A DNA stretch of 64,000 bases from Karstenula rhodostoma CBS 690.94 (Eukaryota; Ascomycota; Dothideomycetes; Pleosporales; Didymosphaeriaceae). The stretch is taken from positions 699,709 through 763,708 of the forward strand of contig MU001510.1 of assembly GCA_010093485.1 (NCBI GenBank). The letters are read 5' to 3'. Under the pieces are notes generated by a model. That model was not told the origin of the DNA, made no database searches, and worked only from the letters and a program-made list of their open reading frames with translations. A program made the translations under genes and the position numbers. This document shows, in pieces, positions 31,045-41,221 of the stretch. How positions within the stretch are numbered: the first letter of the stretch is position 1; every line of letters begins with the position of its first letter.

Positions 31045-34000
31045 ATGGCGACCTATCCTTGGATTAGCCTATCTCGAGAAAACGACACCTTCAAGCTCTG
31101 GTCTCACAAAGTTTCATTCTGCGATTTAAGCCCAGGTCAATCAAATGGGGCACTCAACGTACCGCTCATTACTCTAGTCGGAACTAGAAGAAAGTCAATT
31201 GTCTTGTCTCATATACTTGGTCATTCGAAAATTCTACGCCCACATAATCAGGTGCACCTGGCGTCTCCCAGACTCACCAACAGCTTTAGTCCAGAAGTTT
31301 ACATTGATTGTGAGCTAAGTGTAGGTATTCCGGCTACTCGACCTACGTCACCAGCTTGTACCTCGCAAACGATACTAGAGCCAACCTCTACGCTAAGCAT
31401 GGGTTACAGCCTGATCTCAAACGTCTTTGCACCCTTATCTGACGTTATCTGTTACTTTGCTGCTGATCTCCGCGGTATCCCTGGAGTTTGCAGTATACTA
31501 GCATTCCAAGCAGTCCAGCCCAGATTACACAATCTACCTACCCGAGCTTTACCGCAAATCCTAGTCGTAGTAGACACGCAGGCATCACACTTTAATCCAA
31601 AAGCTGTGAGAAGCAAACTGTACAACATGGTACTAGAAGAGATGAACCGACTCAAGAACTATTCTAACAAAGACATGGCTGAGGAGGATTTCAAGTCTAG
31701 ATTTGGGGAGATGTTTATCTTCGGGGCTCGGAGAACCAGATCAACAACACAGTCTTCGAAAAAGCTCCAACAACAGATTATGAGTCTCAGTCAGGAGGTG
31801 CAGAAAGGCCGTACTTTCGCACGCTATCTATTCAGCTTGAAGCATATAGAGGCACTGGTTCCGCAACTATTACGATGCTTCTGTACGCGACAAGCTGGGT
31901 TCGATTTCCTTAGATCAACAAGACCGAGCGGATTTGATTGTCGAGACATGTGTTGGCACCTCACAGCCTTATTCAATTTGATACCGGATGAAGCATGGAT
32001 ATGGGCTGTTATTGTGCCACTTTTTGCTTCGTCAGTGTTTCTGCCAAATTATCCCCCAGGCTCCCATGGTAAGTGCGATATCTGGAATAAGTAATATTTT
32101 CTAACTAAGGCAGCTTTCTTGCCGGAAGACATATACGCCGAGTTTTACGCTGGTCAATGTAGCAAAGCTATCTCCACTGCTATAAAAGACCCACTCCTAC
32201 AATCGCGATTCAAGGAACGTGTCCAGGAGAAGCTGAGTGAGATCTTTCTACGTTTTGAATCTGATCCTCTTGAGCAAAGCTCTACTCGTCAACATTCAGA
32301 TGTGTTGAAATCATTATGGCCACATCTCTCAGAGCTCAAGACTTTCCAATCCTGTCTTAGTTGCCTAGTATCAAGGCCCGAGAAAGTATTCGATTGTGGT
32401 CACGCTATATGCAATGTCTGTGTTAGAAGGTTTGGCCAGCGTTTATCTGGGCGTCACTCCTTCTATCTACCACACTGCGTTCTCTGTGGCAGGTTTCAAT
32501 CGGCCGAAAAAGCCAATTTCGATCTTGTTCCACCGACAGCGGGTATACGAATACTATCCATTGATGGTGGAGGTATTCGAGGTGTGATTCCTCTCGTGTA
32601 TCTTGAGCACATGAACAAGGAGATGGAAATATTTGGCAGTCCTGTTCGCAACCATTTCGATTACGTCTGTGGAACATCCGCGGGTAAGCTGCCGTACGAA
32701 AGCTTTTGATTCAGTATCTAATATAGTATAGGTGGCCTGATCGCTATTGGCGTCTTTCTGATGCGATGGACGCCCCAAGAATGTCTCAGTCGCTTTGAAG
32801 AGATAGCTACAAGGACTTTTAAAGCCGAGCATGAAAAGATCTTCTCAATATCTCGCCGAGTGCACAACATGTTCCGGACGTTCTTAAGGGATCATAGATA
32901 TAACCTTTCCCCGATTGAGAGGGCTTTTGGGAATGGTTTCGAAACAGCAATCAAGATGTTTAATCCACTCCAGGCTGATACTAAAGTGGCAGTTACGGCC
33001 ACAACAGTCCGAGGTAACGTTTCGTGTTTACACACGAACTACAACGGAGACCGGTCTGAGGAACATAGTAAGTGGACCTAAACGTACATATCACATTACT
33101 AATGCAGTAGACTACCAGCATATTCGTGCAGCTACGTTTGGCCATGACATATCTATTTCTGATGCGTAAGCTAAAGATCTACTATTTCCTTATCCATACT
33201 AACCGTATCTATAGTGCGGCTTCCACCTCTGCCGCGCCATATTACTTCAAGTCAAAGCACGTAAGTAAGCTTGACACCTATCAGGATGGTGGACTTTTAT
33301 ACAACAACCCTGCGTTTGTATCTACTTGGGAGTGTGCCCGAATCTGGCCAGACAAGGGCCAGATATTTGAGCCTAACAGAAACCAAGTTGACCACTATAT
33401 CTCCCTTGGAACAGGAACATCACAATCGAATCGATATACAGTTGGACCCCATTCTCCTAAGACAGATCATTTTGTTCATCGACTTGCAAGCTGGGCATCA
33501 GGCTCCCTAGACTCTGAGATTCTCTGGAACCGGTTCATTAGTTGCGTACCCCAATCAATGCGTGAACGCTGTCTCCGCCTCAATCTACACTTTCCAGGCC
33601 CAGAACCAGGACTAAGTGATGTTGCATCTATCGGCCGGCTCAAGCAGCAAACCCGAGATGCGATTTGGTCAGATCGTAGGACTGCTGATGCACGCAACTA
33701 TATGATCGCAGGAATGTTCTACTTCGAGCTTGACCAGTATTCTCGAGTTGAGGGAGGTGCTTATCAATGCTCTGGAAATGTTCTCTCCAGGGTACCATTG
33801 GACATTGAAGGTCAGAAAAAGTTCTACGCCACTTTGCGAGATGCTTCTACCACGTTCTGTATGCAAGGCCGAACAATCGGTCGCGTACTAGGCTCACCAC
33901 GTATCATTCCTATCTTTCGATTGTCTCTTGATTTTGTTTTGCCAAGTATGGAGGGTAAATTGGAAATATGTGTCAAGGGAATCACGACACAGCCCATGTT

Positions 34001-34142
34001 AATCAGTGGTATGCCTGTAACCTTGGGTACCCTGATCCAATCTCAAGGCCTCGATGCGCCCTTTGGCACTCTTGATGGCCATACAGAAAGGCCACTCCCC
34101 ACTGTTCCATCGAAGCGGAAGCTGGGCGATGCGTTCCTGTAG
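31045..34142 (+). CDS. Patatin-like phospholipase with RING-like finger (PLP)
   Basis: Five exons (31045-32068, 32114-32683, 32732-33067, 33108-33165, 33215-34142), all phase-consistent, give 971 residues. Residues 1-340 form an uncharacterised N-terminal region. Residues about 430-470 hold a zinc-finger of RING type (CLSCLVSRPEKVFDCGHAIC, C-x2-C, then CVLCG). The patatin domain starts near 485: ILSIDGGGIRGVIPL (oxyanion glycine loop), GTSAGGLIA (nucleophile serine, GxSxG) and, later, DGGLLYNNP (catalytic aspartate). So both residues of the Ser-Asp dyad are present. Patatins hydrolyse acyl chains of membrane lipids. In fungi they also occur as effector domains of NLR-like immune receptors, but no NACHT or repeat domain is present here. 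A RING-patatin fusion could couple ubiquitination or sensing to lipid cleavage. Patatin genes are a recurrent Starship accessory family. Confidence 0.88.
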
Positions 34143-35099
34143 ATTAATTTATAACTCTTGTTAAGAGACGCTGAGGTGTACCTTATTAGAGTGAATGCTA
34201 TATTCTTCTCGAATCGTATCGTATCAGGATGTAAGTGTCTCCGCGCAGCAAGGATACCTAAGCGAGCCGCAATTTGTATCAACGCGCTTACGTAACCGCT
34301 TTTTCTTTTCAGCACTAAGCTTATCGCACTAATTATGGCGAATGCCAGCCACTCGCGCCGAGAAGATGCCAGCTCTGCTAGCTTCCCAGGTATCATCTTC
34401 ACCATCACACCCACCAAACTCAGCAATGTAAGTTACTCTGGCCCCGTTACAAGGTAGAGTATATATTGACTGGTTGCAGAAGTCCAACCGACGACGACAA
34501 CGAAGATAACGACGATAACGACGACGGCGGCGGCGGCGGTCGTAGATCAGCCGCTCGCACATTGACGCCCTTCACAACCGCCGCGGAACGCGCCAACATC
34601 CCAACGCGCGCCGTGGCAAAAGCTAGCGATTGCTTGGAATCCACAGGCCCAGCCAGCCATACGCCAGAGTCGCTGTACAGCCAGCCTACACATAAGACCA
34701 ACTCGACGCTATGGGCAATACCGAACCGAAACGAGTTGTCCTCCGCTTCAAGGTCAAATACGGGCTTGAAGAACACACAATCAACCAGAGTTTCTTCACG
34801 CGATTTGGCTACGAGCTTCAAAATGATTACTATTCCCATTTAATGGCGGCTAATGATTCCTCTTATATGCACATCGTACTTGATGTCCATTGTCACACGA
34901 ACCCGACCTTCGACAACCATGCAGTGCCATACGAAGTCTACTTAGTCGCAAAAAAGGACGGTGAATTGTATGTGAACCTAGAACTGAATATGAGCTGACT
35001 AACTAAACAATTGCGTAGTGAATTTAGACAGCTCAACAGCAATGCACGCAACCTTGCTCGCGAGCGCTGTAACAGAGTTGGCTGGGGCACGTACTGATT
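34143..35099. other. Mostly non-coding, includes GC-rich trinucleotide tract
   Basis: At about 34487-34548 an imperfect CGA/ACG/GCG trinucleotide tract occurs (CGACGACGACAACGAAGATA and onward). A weak frame at 34711-34998 is listed separately. A putative ATG exon at 34335-34427 with a good GTAAGT donor could belong to it, but no consistent splice was found. Confidence 0.4.
34711..34998 (+). CDS. Possible small hypothetical protein or exon
   Basis: A 95-codon frame whose composition looks protein-like (VVLRFKVKYGLEEHTINQSF, MHIVLDVHCHTNPTFD). The start is not certain, and an upstream exon at 34335-34427 may precede it. No domain known. It could be a remnant. Confidence 0.3.
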   Translation: MGNTEPKRVVLRFKVKYGLEEHTINQSFFTRFGYELQNDYYSHLMAANDSSYMHIVLDVHCHTNPTFDNHAVPYEVYLVAKKDGELYVNLELNMS

Positions 35100-35333
35100 T
35101 CAATCTGACGAGTTGGATGGCGACCTTGCGTCGCACGTAGGGCATCTCCCATCTACATCTGTATCCTGAACGTCAAGGGACAAAGGCAGGTCCCTTAATT
35201 GTCCAGACGGAGGTAGACACACTTGTTGACCTGTACGGGCTAGTGCTGTAGCACATCGAAGAAAATTACCTCTTAGTTGATGTTGAGGATTTCGGCGACA
35301 GTTGCGATATGTTGTGACTTGGACAGAGCACAT
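35100..35333 (-). CDS. Small cysteine-containing fungal protein
   Basis: A 77-residue frame from ATG (35333). The pattern MCSVQVTTYRNCRR at the start, LRCATAL in the middle, QVCLPPSG, then GRCPTCDA at the end resembles a widespread family of short fungal proteins with a Y-x-x-C motif and a terminal C-P-x-C pair, possibly metal-binding. There is no signal peptide, so I do not call it a secreted effector. The function is unknown. Confidence 0.5.
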   Translation of the reverse strand: MCSVQVTTYRNCRRNPQHQLRGNFLRCATALARTGQQVCLPPSGQLRDLPLSLDVQDTDVDGRCPTCDARSPSNSSD

Positions 35334-36816
35334 TTTAGATAGCAATATGATAAGATTGATGGATTGTGTTATGATATCTGGAACGGTAGCTTAAATACTG
35401 GCAGTAGGAAGATTCGTCAGCGTTCTCGACAAGTGCGGGGCATCGTCAGGCTGCACGTGAAAGAGGCTGCAAACTGGACCTTGAACGCGCATGAGGCTGC
35501 GTGGTTGGTAGTGCAAATGCAAGCTGCACGTCGGCGCTGATTAAATAATATCCGACGTGCTTTTGTCGTAAGCAAGAGCATCATCTTGTAACCAGACAAA
35601 AGCACTGTTGTTGGTGCTGGTTCTTAGGTTTCCCGAAGTTTCCATTAAACGTGATCACTTCTATTCTTAGGTCGACGACCGATTGAGGAAAAGGCTCAGA
35701 GCTATCTTTATCTCTGGCCACTTAAACCGAAAGCTATAATCAATCTTTGTCTACATATATGGGATCTTAGACAACCCGTTCAGATGCAGCACATCCTTCT
35801 ATCTTCAGAGCTACACGCCATCGGCCTCTGGAAGATCAGCCGTCTAAACCACTAGGCAAAACTGGCTAAAAGAGTTCGAGAAATGCGATCCCGAACTACG
35901 TTTGCACTCGTACGACATCAGATCCTTTCGTACCAGACGTCAGTGCGATCTGTGAGCCACGATCGATTGGTCGGCTACTGTCTGTCCTGAGTCACAGCCT
36001 ATGAGAAGACAACGCGCATAAGCGGTTGCATGACCGTCTTGTGTCCATGCATGTGCGTCTGCGGCAGCGCTTCACACTGTATGGATGCCTTACCGGTCGT
36101 TTCATTTCAGCGGCCGCATCGTTGTAGAGGTTTGAGTCCTCTGACAGACTTAGAGCGGCCGAAACGAAACCCTGCGCCGTGAAGAAGAAAATCTTATGAA
36201 CTATACAAAAATACTCTTTCATTACGGCCTTTGTCAAACCGGACACTGTGCACGTTTCGTGCTGAGTGCGAAGTTACAGCCTGCTGGCATGCCCATGTCA
36301 GTTCAACGCGGGGATGATCGTTGGGTTTGTTTGCGCCAATCCGCCGACGAAGCTAGCAAGGGTCAAATAACAATCCTGACAGAATTAATCGACGTGCACG
36401 ATAGTGCCGTAGGATACTGAGTCACCTAGGGAAGCTGTGGTGTTTATGCCGAGGAGCCCGGGCCCGGATCGGGAGAGGTCCAGTGGTAGGGACTGCGCTC
36501 TCAATACGAGTCACGTTTTCACCCATGTCCGTCCTGACCTACAAATCATTGAGGCTTGGGAACGATCAATTATGTCACCAGTAGAGACCCGACAAGTCCG
36601 ACCAGAGATGTTCTGTACGCCAAGCTATCTGTCACTAAGGAACAAGAATGGTGCATGACTCCATAGTCCCTACGTGGAAGCATCCAAACCCTCGGTCCAC
36701 TCTTTTGTCATCTCCGGTCTTGGGCTCGTTGGCACCTCTTTTTCGTACACGAGTTATGTGCGGGCCAAGAGCTAGATTGTAAGCTTACGATTTAGTCAAT
36801 TGGTTAGGAGATGTAA
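35334..36816. other. Long gene-free stretch left of the recombinase gene
   Basis: Only short frames on both strands. A tRNA-like D-arm string (GTCCAGTGGTAGGGACTGCG, about 36478-36497) has no matching T-arm. No gene supported. Confidence 0.45.
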
Positions 36817-39276
36817 CTAACCTTCGCTGTTTGAATCGACTGTTGAAGGCCCAGAGGTGGTGTTGAACAGATTCTCAATGATTCCATGGTCATCGTAGAG
36901 GTGATGTAGAAGACTGTCGAAGTCATACGTTACGCCCGCAGAGCACACTGGGTGTGGACATGTGTGTTGATGCTGTGACCCAAGGACATGAAGTCCTCTG
37001 AGGTGTGTTTCCAGATGCCGAAGGAACTCTTTACTCGTGGTGAATGACGTTACCACTTGTTCGAACTGGCCCCAATTTTGAAGAACGCTGTCGCCCATGC
37101 AAAATGGACATCTTCCAGCGGAGACGACAATGTTTCGTAGTGTCAAGATACCGCAGTACTTATCTTTTTCTTCAAAATGGTGTTTACAGTGCTCTCTGAA
37201 AGTTTCCAACTCACTGAACCATATACTACATCGATGGCAGTATTGTGGTGTCCACGCTCTCTCCGCTGACAAGGTCTTGTGTTTGGCTGCGCATCTGCGC
37301 ATATGGATCTGTTGGTGTTTGAATGCCTTGCTGAATAAAGCGTTAACCTATATACTGTGGTTGCAAAGAACTAGGGGATACTAACCTTCCTATCATCAAT
37401 CCACAGGAAGGGCATTGCAGCCCGCCACACGGGCTTTCTCTTGGTTCCTCCCCGACATACCATACAGCGGGATGCTTGTAGTCACGAGTAGCCAAACTGA
37501 TCATGCTGTCAAGAACGGTACAATTACCTATTGACACAGAAGTGATCGTCGCTGCTTCACTCAAGACCTTACGATGCTTGTCAAACCGCAACATGATCCG
37601 AGATCTAGTCATATGGTCGTCAAGATCACCTAGCCTCTCGATAGAATGGGGAATTTTGGATCCCTCTTGTGCAGCTGGTACAGTAACGGTTTGATGGTGG
37701 TAGTCCCAAGATGCACGTAGTTTGCTCCACGCCGCTTTCCGCAGGCGCTTCCCTGCATGATCCCGTGTCTCTTTTCCGTCAACACAAGCCTCATTCCATG
37801 CATTCAAGAACTCTTGATTGGCTCGAGACGGAAGTTGCGCCGGAAGTCGTTGCAGCCTGCGATTACGGCGAAGGGCGATAGCGGTGAACCCTTCGTCGCT
37901 TTTACCCCGGAGGACGATGCCTTTGATATCCACCATCGAAACATTCGACTGGTAGTGTCGCTGATATACCTGTCCGCTTTTGTGTCCCAGAATTTGATTT
38001 ATTGCATTCGATGATACTCCAGAAGCCTCTACGAGATAGTTAGATCAGACCGGCATATTGGCATCGGCAAAACATACCGTGTAGCTTGTTTGCTGTACCC
38101 CTCCGTATGTCGTATGGCCTGATGTACTCTCGGTATCCAGCTCGAATGCTCAGTTCTTTCAGATTATACCACCAACGATGATAATGAAGGGGTGACCCGT
38201 CGCGGTTGATGATGAAAGGCTGATCCTTGAATTCATGCTTGAACGGAAACAGTCTCAAGTCTTCAGAGGGGTCGAGTGTGTACTTCAGAAGATCCGCCCG
38301 ACAACTTAGTGATTCGAAGGCCTTATCCGCGAATGCCATGGACGAGAAAGAACGGACTATGCAGTCCAAAGGATTCTCTTCTTCGTACCAAAGGAGGCGC
38401 AAACTGCAAATTGATTAGCGCCGACTAGTAGGGCTCGAAAGGACGACGTACTTTTCGTTGACCTTCTCTTTATCCCCCTTCATCCAATTCTGTACAAGGC
38501 TTATAGCATACCGCTCTACTCCGGCATCATTCTTTCCGAGCAAGAAGTCGACATCGCCGTAAGTCAAGTTGATATCAGGGTAGTAATTGGTAGGAACGAA
38601 GGCCCCAGGTCTACCGGCACTGAACACATGCAGTTGTTTGAGAAACAACGTCTGGATACGGTCTCTTTCCCACGAGAACTCGTCTGCGTCCTGACAGCAT
38701 AATTGTATCTTGAGTTTTTGGTATACCACAACATCACAGTGACCTTTCTCTCTCCTTAGAAGGGACAAGTTGAGTTCCCTTTGAAGGACTTCGCGTATCC
38801 ACTACCCCGATCAGCAAACTGTTTTGTAAAACACAAACGTGTACTCACTGCGAGTATATCTTCGTTAGTCTTCCGAGAGACCTGGGTGCCAGTAATCCGA
38901 AAGATCACTGCCTGGAACCGTGCCCAGGTTACTTCGGCCGAAGTCACTGACACCGTGTCTTCAATCCGGCCGCTGGAGCTTTCGGCCCACCAGGTTATGA
39001 AGTTCTTGATGAGGGAGGTTTCTGGTACGGCTGCACCCTCCTTCAGAGTTGACGGCGTACCAGACCAGTCGCAGTACCTGGGCACATTAGCACCTAAGGG
39101 GATTACGTGGAGCTAGAACCGTGGACGTACTCCTCCCAAAGGTTCTCCGCATCTTTATAGTTGCGTGTAGTCGATCCAGAAAGTTTCTTTTTCCCGGTAG
39201 CGTGTTTTTTCGATTGTAAAGAAGCTGGAGTGACGCCTTTGCGCTGCAGTTTCTCTGCTCGTGTTGCCTTCCCCAT
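36817..39276 (-). CDS. DUF3435 tyrosine recombinase with C2H2 fingers (candidate Starship captain)
   Basis: Six exons (39276-39131, 39077-38849, 38801-38452, 38403-38078, 38028-37386, 37330-36817), all junctions in phase, give 735 residues. The N-terminal part (NYKDAENLWEEY, then SLIKNFITWWAE) is the core-binding region of tyrosine recombinases. The catalytic C-terminal half has IRPYDIRRGTANKL (the arginine box), SSNAINQILGHKSG (histidine) and VYQRHYQS (nucleophile tyrosine). After this come a basic linker and zinc-finger pairs: CPSCGLMIG...H...C and YCHRCSIWF...HCKHH, plus CPFC and CPHPVC. DUF3435 recombinases are the captains that mobilise Starships; related ones move Cryptons. It is intact and reads leftwards, towards PLP, DUF3723 and FRE, the orientation a captain at a right-hand edge would have. 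It may also belong to a non-captain FluG-domain clade. Confidence 0.85.
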
Positions 39277-40399
39277 GATGTTAGCTGGAGGAGTCAAAAG
39301 TCTTCCTCACAGGTGACCATATCAAGCTCGCCTGGCCCTCAGTCATATTTGATAGGCGGTAACATAGCGCTTGGGGTAACAAGCACGTACGACCCTAATA
39401 ATGCACGCCGAGAAGCAGGCCTGGGGCATCCTAACGCTTTGGGTGTAATCGGGTCTGCTTGCAGATCACGAGATACAGTAACTTTACACAGTACTTGGGG
39501 ATAACTAAGCCTCCAGTCTCACAGTCGCCCGAGAACCACATCTGGGCAGCGCCAGCTAGCGCAACAGCTAGCGATGCAACCAATGGTTTTCTAAAATGGA
39601 TTTGCTGATAATGGGATTTTTAAGTGAAGGCAGGGAATGCAGCAGCAACATGTTATCCTTTTATCGCATTCTAGTGTCTACTGAGTTGTGGAAAACGAGC
39701 TTGCGCGCCGTGCCTAGAGATACAATTACTGTTCTCGACTTTTGAAATGGGGAAAGCGTCGCAACCAACACCATTCACGTTTTGACGCATGCGAATTCAA
39801 TACCCGATTCAGCTCTGCAGTACATTTCAAAATCTGCTAATACCTCTTAATAACACGGGTATCGCGTAGCGGCAGACAGTGGTCTAGAAACTGAACCTCA
39901 AAATTGACGAAGAAACGAAAAGTGCGGAACTGGCGTCCCAGCGTCATCGGGGGCTGGTCGCATTACGCGCTCTTGGCGGCACCACTGCGTCGCGATGGGC
40001 CAACGCCAAAACGATTATTGACCGGAACCCTCACCCTCTGCACAGACGAGCGGAGTCGGTGGTGGCTCAGGACGATCCGCAGGTGTTACAGACTCCTAAT
40101 GTAGATTACGAGGGCGGTGCGGCGTGCGAAGGATTTGACACGCATCAGGTCAACAATTGGCTAGAGATTTGACACCGAGGCGTGGCCGAGTATTACCAAG
40201 TGCCGCCTCCGTGTCAGATTGAAGCGAATCACCCTCGAACGCGTAGCAGCGTACACTTACGATACAAATATTTCAGTAAGTTTTCAGTGACGGGAACAGC
40301 CGTTGTAAGATACAGATCAGGGTGGCAGCAGACGCAGGGATGCTTGATTCTTCCTCAAGCGCTTGGCAACGCCGAAGCAGCTCAGTGAAAAAGGTCGCG
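39277..40399. other. Gene-free; expected 5' edge of a Starship-like element
   Basis: No gene is seen. Three similar short motifs (TTGGGGTAAC at 39371, TTTGGGTGTAAT at 39438, CTTGGGGATAAC at 39494) lie within 230 bp upstream of the recombinase start. The insertion edge, if present, should be in this stretch, between the captain start and the U2 snRNA gene. Confidence 0.4.
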
Positions 40400-40634
40400 T
40401 CAATCAGCAGAAGTGCAGCGCTGATGACACTGTGGCCTCGACTGTGAGCAAGCCCAGTGAGAAGAGGCCCAGGTGCAAAAATAGGAATAATCATAATCGT
40501 CTTCGTAAAGACATTTTAGTGATTAAACTAAAAAGAACAGACTATCGTTAAGTCAGCGAGAGGGCGACACTAGGCTAGAAGCGGGAGAAAACTCACTACT
40601 ACACTTGATCTAAGCCAAAAGGCAAAGAGAGCTA
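40400..40634 (-). ncRNA. U2: U2 spliceosomal snRNA, interrupted by an intron
   Basis: The minus strand reads CTCTCTTTGCCTTTTGGC then TTAGATCAAGTGTAGTA, almost identical to yeast U2 5' sequence, including the GUAGUA branch-site recognition element and the region that pairs with U6. After a 55-bp interruption (40542-40596) it continues TCTGTTCTTTTTAGTTTAA, whose stem IIa pairs TTTTTAG with CACTAAAA. Stem IIb (GTCTT-TACG-AAGAC), the Sm site ATTTTTG, a GGCCTC/GAGGCC stem (III) and a final ATCAGC/GCTGAT stem-loop with a TGCACTT loop (IV, the U2B'' binding loop type) follow. Exonic length would be about 180 nt, normal for U2. The RNA base-pairs with intron branch sites in the spliceosome. 5' and 3' ends are estimates. 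Confidence 0.9.
40542..40596 (-). other. Putative spliceosomal intron inside U2 snRNA
   Basis: 55 bp: GTGAGT donor, GCTGACTTAAC branch-point region about 10 nt before the end, and GATAG acceptor. Removal joins GTGTAGTA to TCTGTTC exactly as in uninterrupted U2. Length and signals equal those of the protein-coding introns in this window. Confidence 0.85.
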
Positions 40635-40665
40635 AAGAACAGAAGAAGGGGAGGGAGCGCGCGCG

Positions 40666-40673
40666 TTTATATA
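40666..40673 (-). promoter_or_regulatory. TATA box of the U2 snRNA gene
   Basis: TATATAAA on the minus strand, about 32 bp upstream of the estimated U2 5' end, the spacing of a Pol II promoter. A pyrimidine-rich stretch lies between the box and the start. Confidence 0.75.
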
Positions 40674-41221
40674 CGTTGTGGGCGCGCTAGTGCTAGCGTG
40701 CCGAGGCGCTAAACGGGGCAAGGACTGTCCGTGCGCCTGGTGGCAGGCACTGTCCGTGCGTCTGCGGCGACAGAAGCTAGCAGGTGAAGAGGCGGGAGGG
40801 TGGCTGGGTGAGGCACCACTCAGGTGAACACCGGCGATATAGTACTAGCCTGAGGTACTCTAGGATCCACTATTCTATACGTCGTTCGGTGTTGTTCTTC
40901 CTGTGTGCGAAGGCTACTTACAATGCTTCATCTCGTGTCACTATTAGGCGGCAGCCACAGCCTGGATTTTTCTCTATCACTTTATAAGATACCACTTCCT
41001 GGTTCGTGTCAATAATTAGAAAATCATCACATCCCGTCTTTATGTTCCCATGAGAGAGCAGCCAGCAGGTAAAGGCGGGAGGATGGCTAGGTAAGGCACC
41101 ATTCTCACGGAAGGTGAACACCGGCAATACAGTACTAGGTCCAGATCATAAACCTGTATAGTAAGCTGAGTTATCCTAGTATTAAATTTTCTATATCTAA
41201 CTAGCAAAGGCCTTAGCTTGC
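40674..41221. other. Intergenic with internal duplications
   Basis: Contains the direct repeat pair 40776-40850 and 41060-41140 and a short duplicated CACTGTCCGTGCG motif (40725-40765). No gene recognised. Confidence 0.45.
40776..41140 (+). repeat. Direct repeat of about 75 bp, second copy with G-to-A changes
   Basis: Copy 1 (40776-40850: AGCAGGTGAAGAGGCGGGAG, then GGTGGCTGGGTGAGGCACCA) and copy 2 (41060-41140: GATGGCTAGGTAAGGCACCA, then GGTGAACACCGGCAATACAG) are aligned along their length. Several differences are G in copy 1 versus A in copy 2, plus C-to-T, as RIP would produce, though they fall short of the usual RIP length threshold. Confidence 0.7.

Noticed and set aside
34447..34839. 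Minus-strand 130-codon frame
   Set aside because: It is produced by the trinucleotide tract and lacks any domain; no support for a gene.
35820..35900. Possible tRNA relic on the minus strand (GCCTAGTGGTTTAGACGG)
   Set aside because: An A-box-like string without a convincing B-box or cloverleaf; not enough to call a tRNA or SINE.
36470..36520. tRNA-like string GTCCAGTGGTAGGGACTGCG
   Set aside because: It resembles a D-arm, but no T-arm (GGTTCRANYCC) follows at the right distance and no acceptor stem can be paired.
40273..40551. Short reading frames on both strands
   Set aside because: They overlap the U2 snRNA gene, whose conserved structure explains the sequence.
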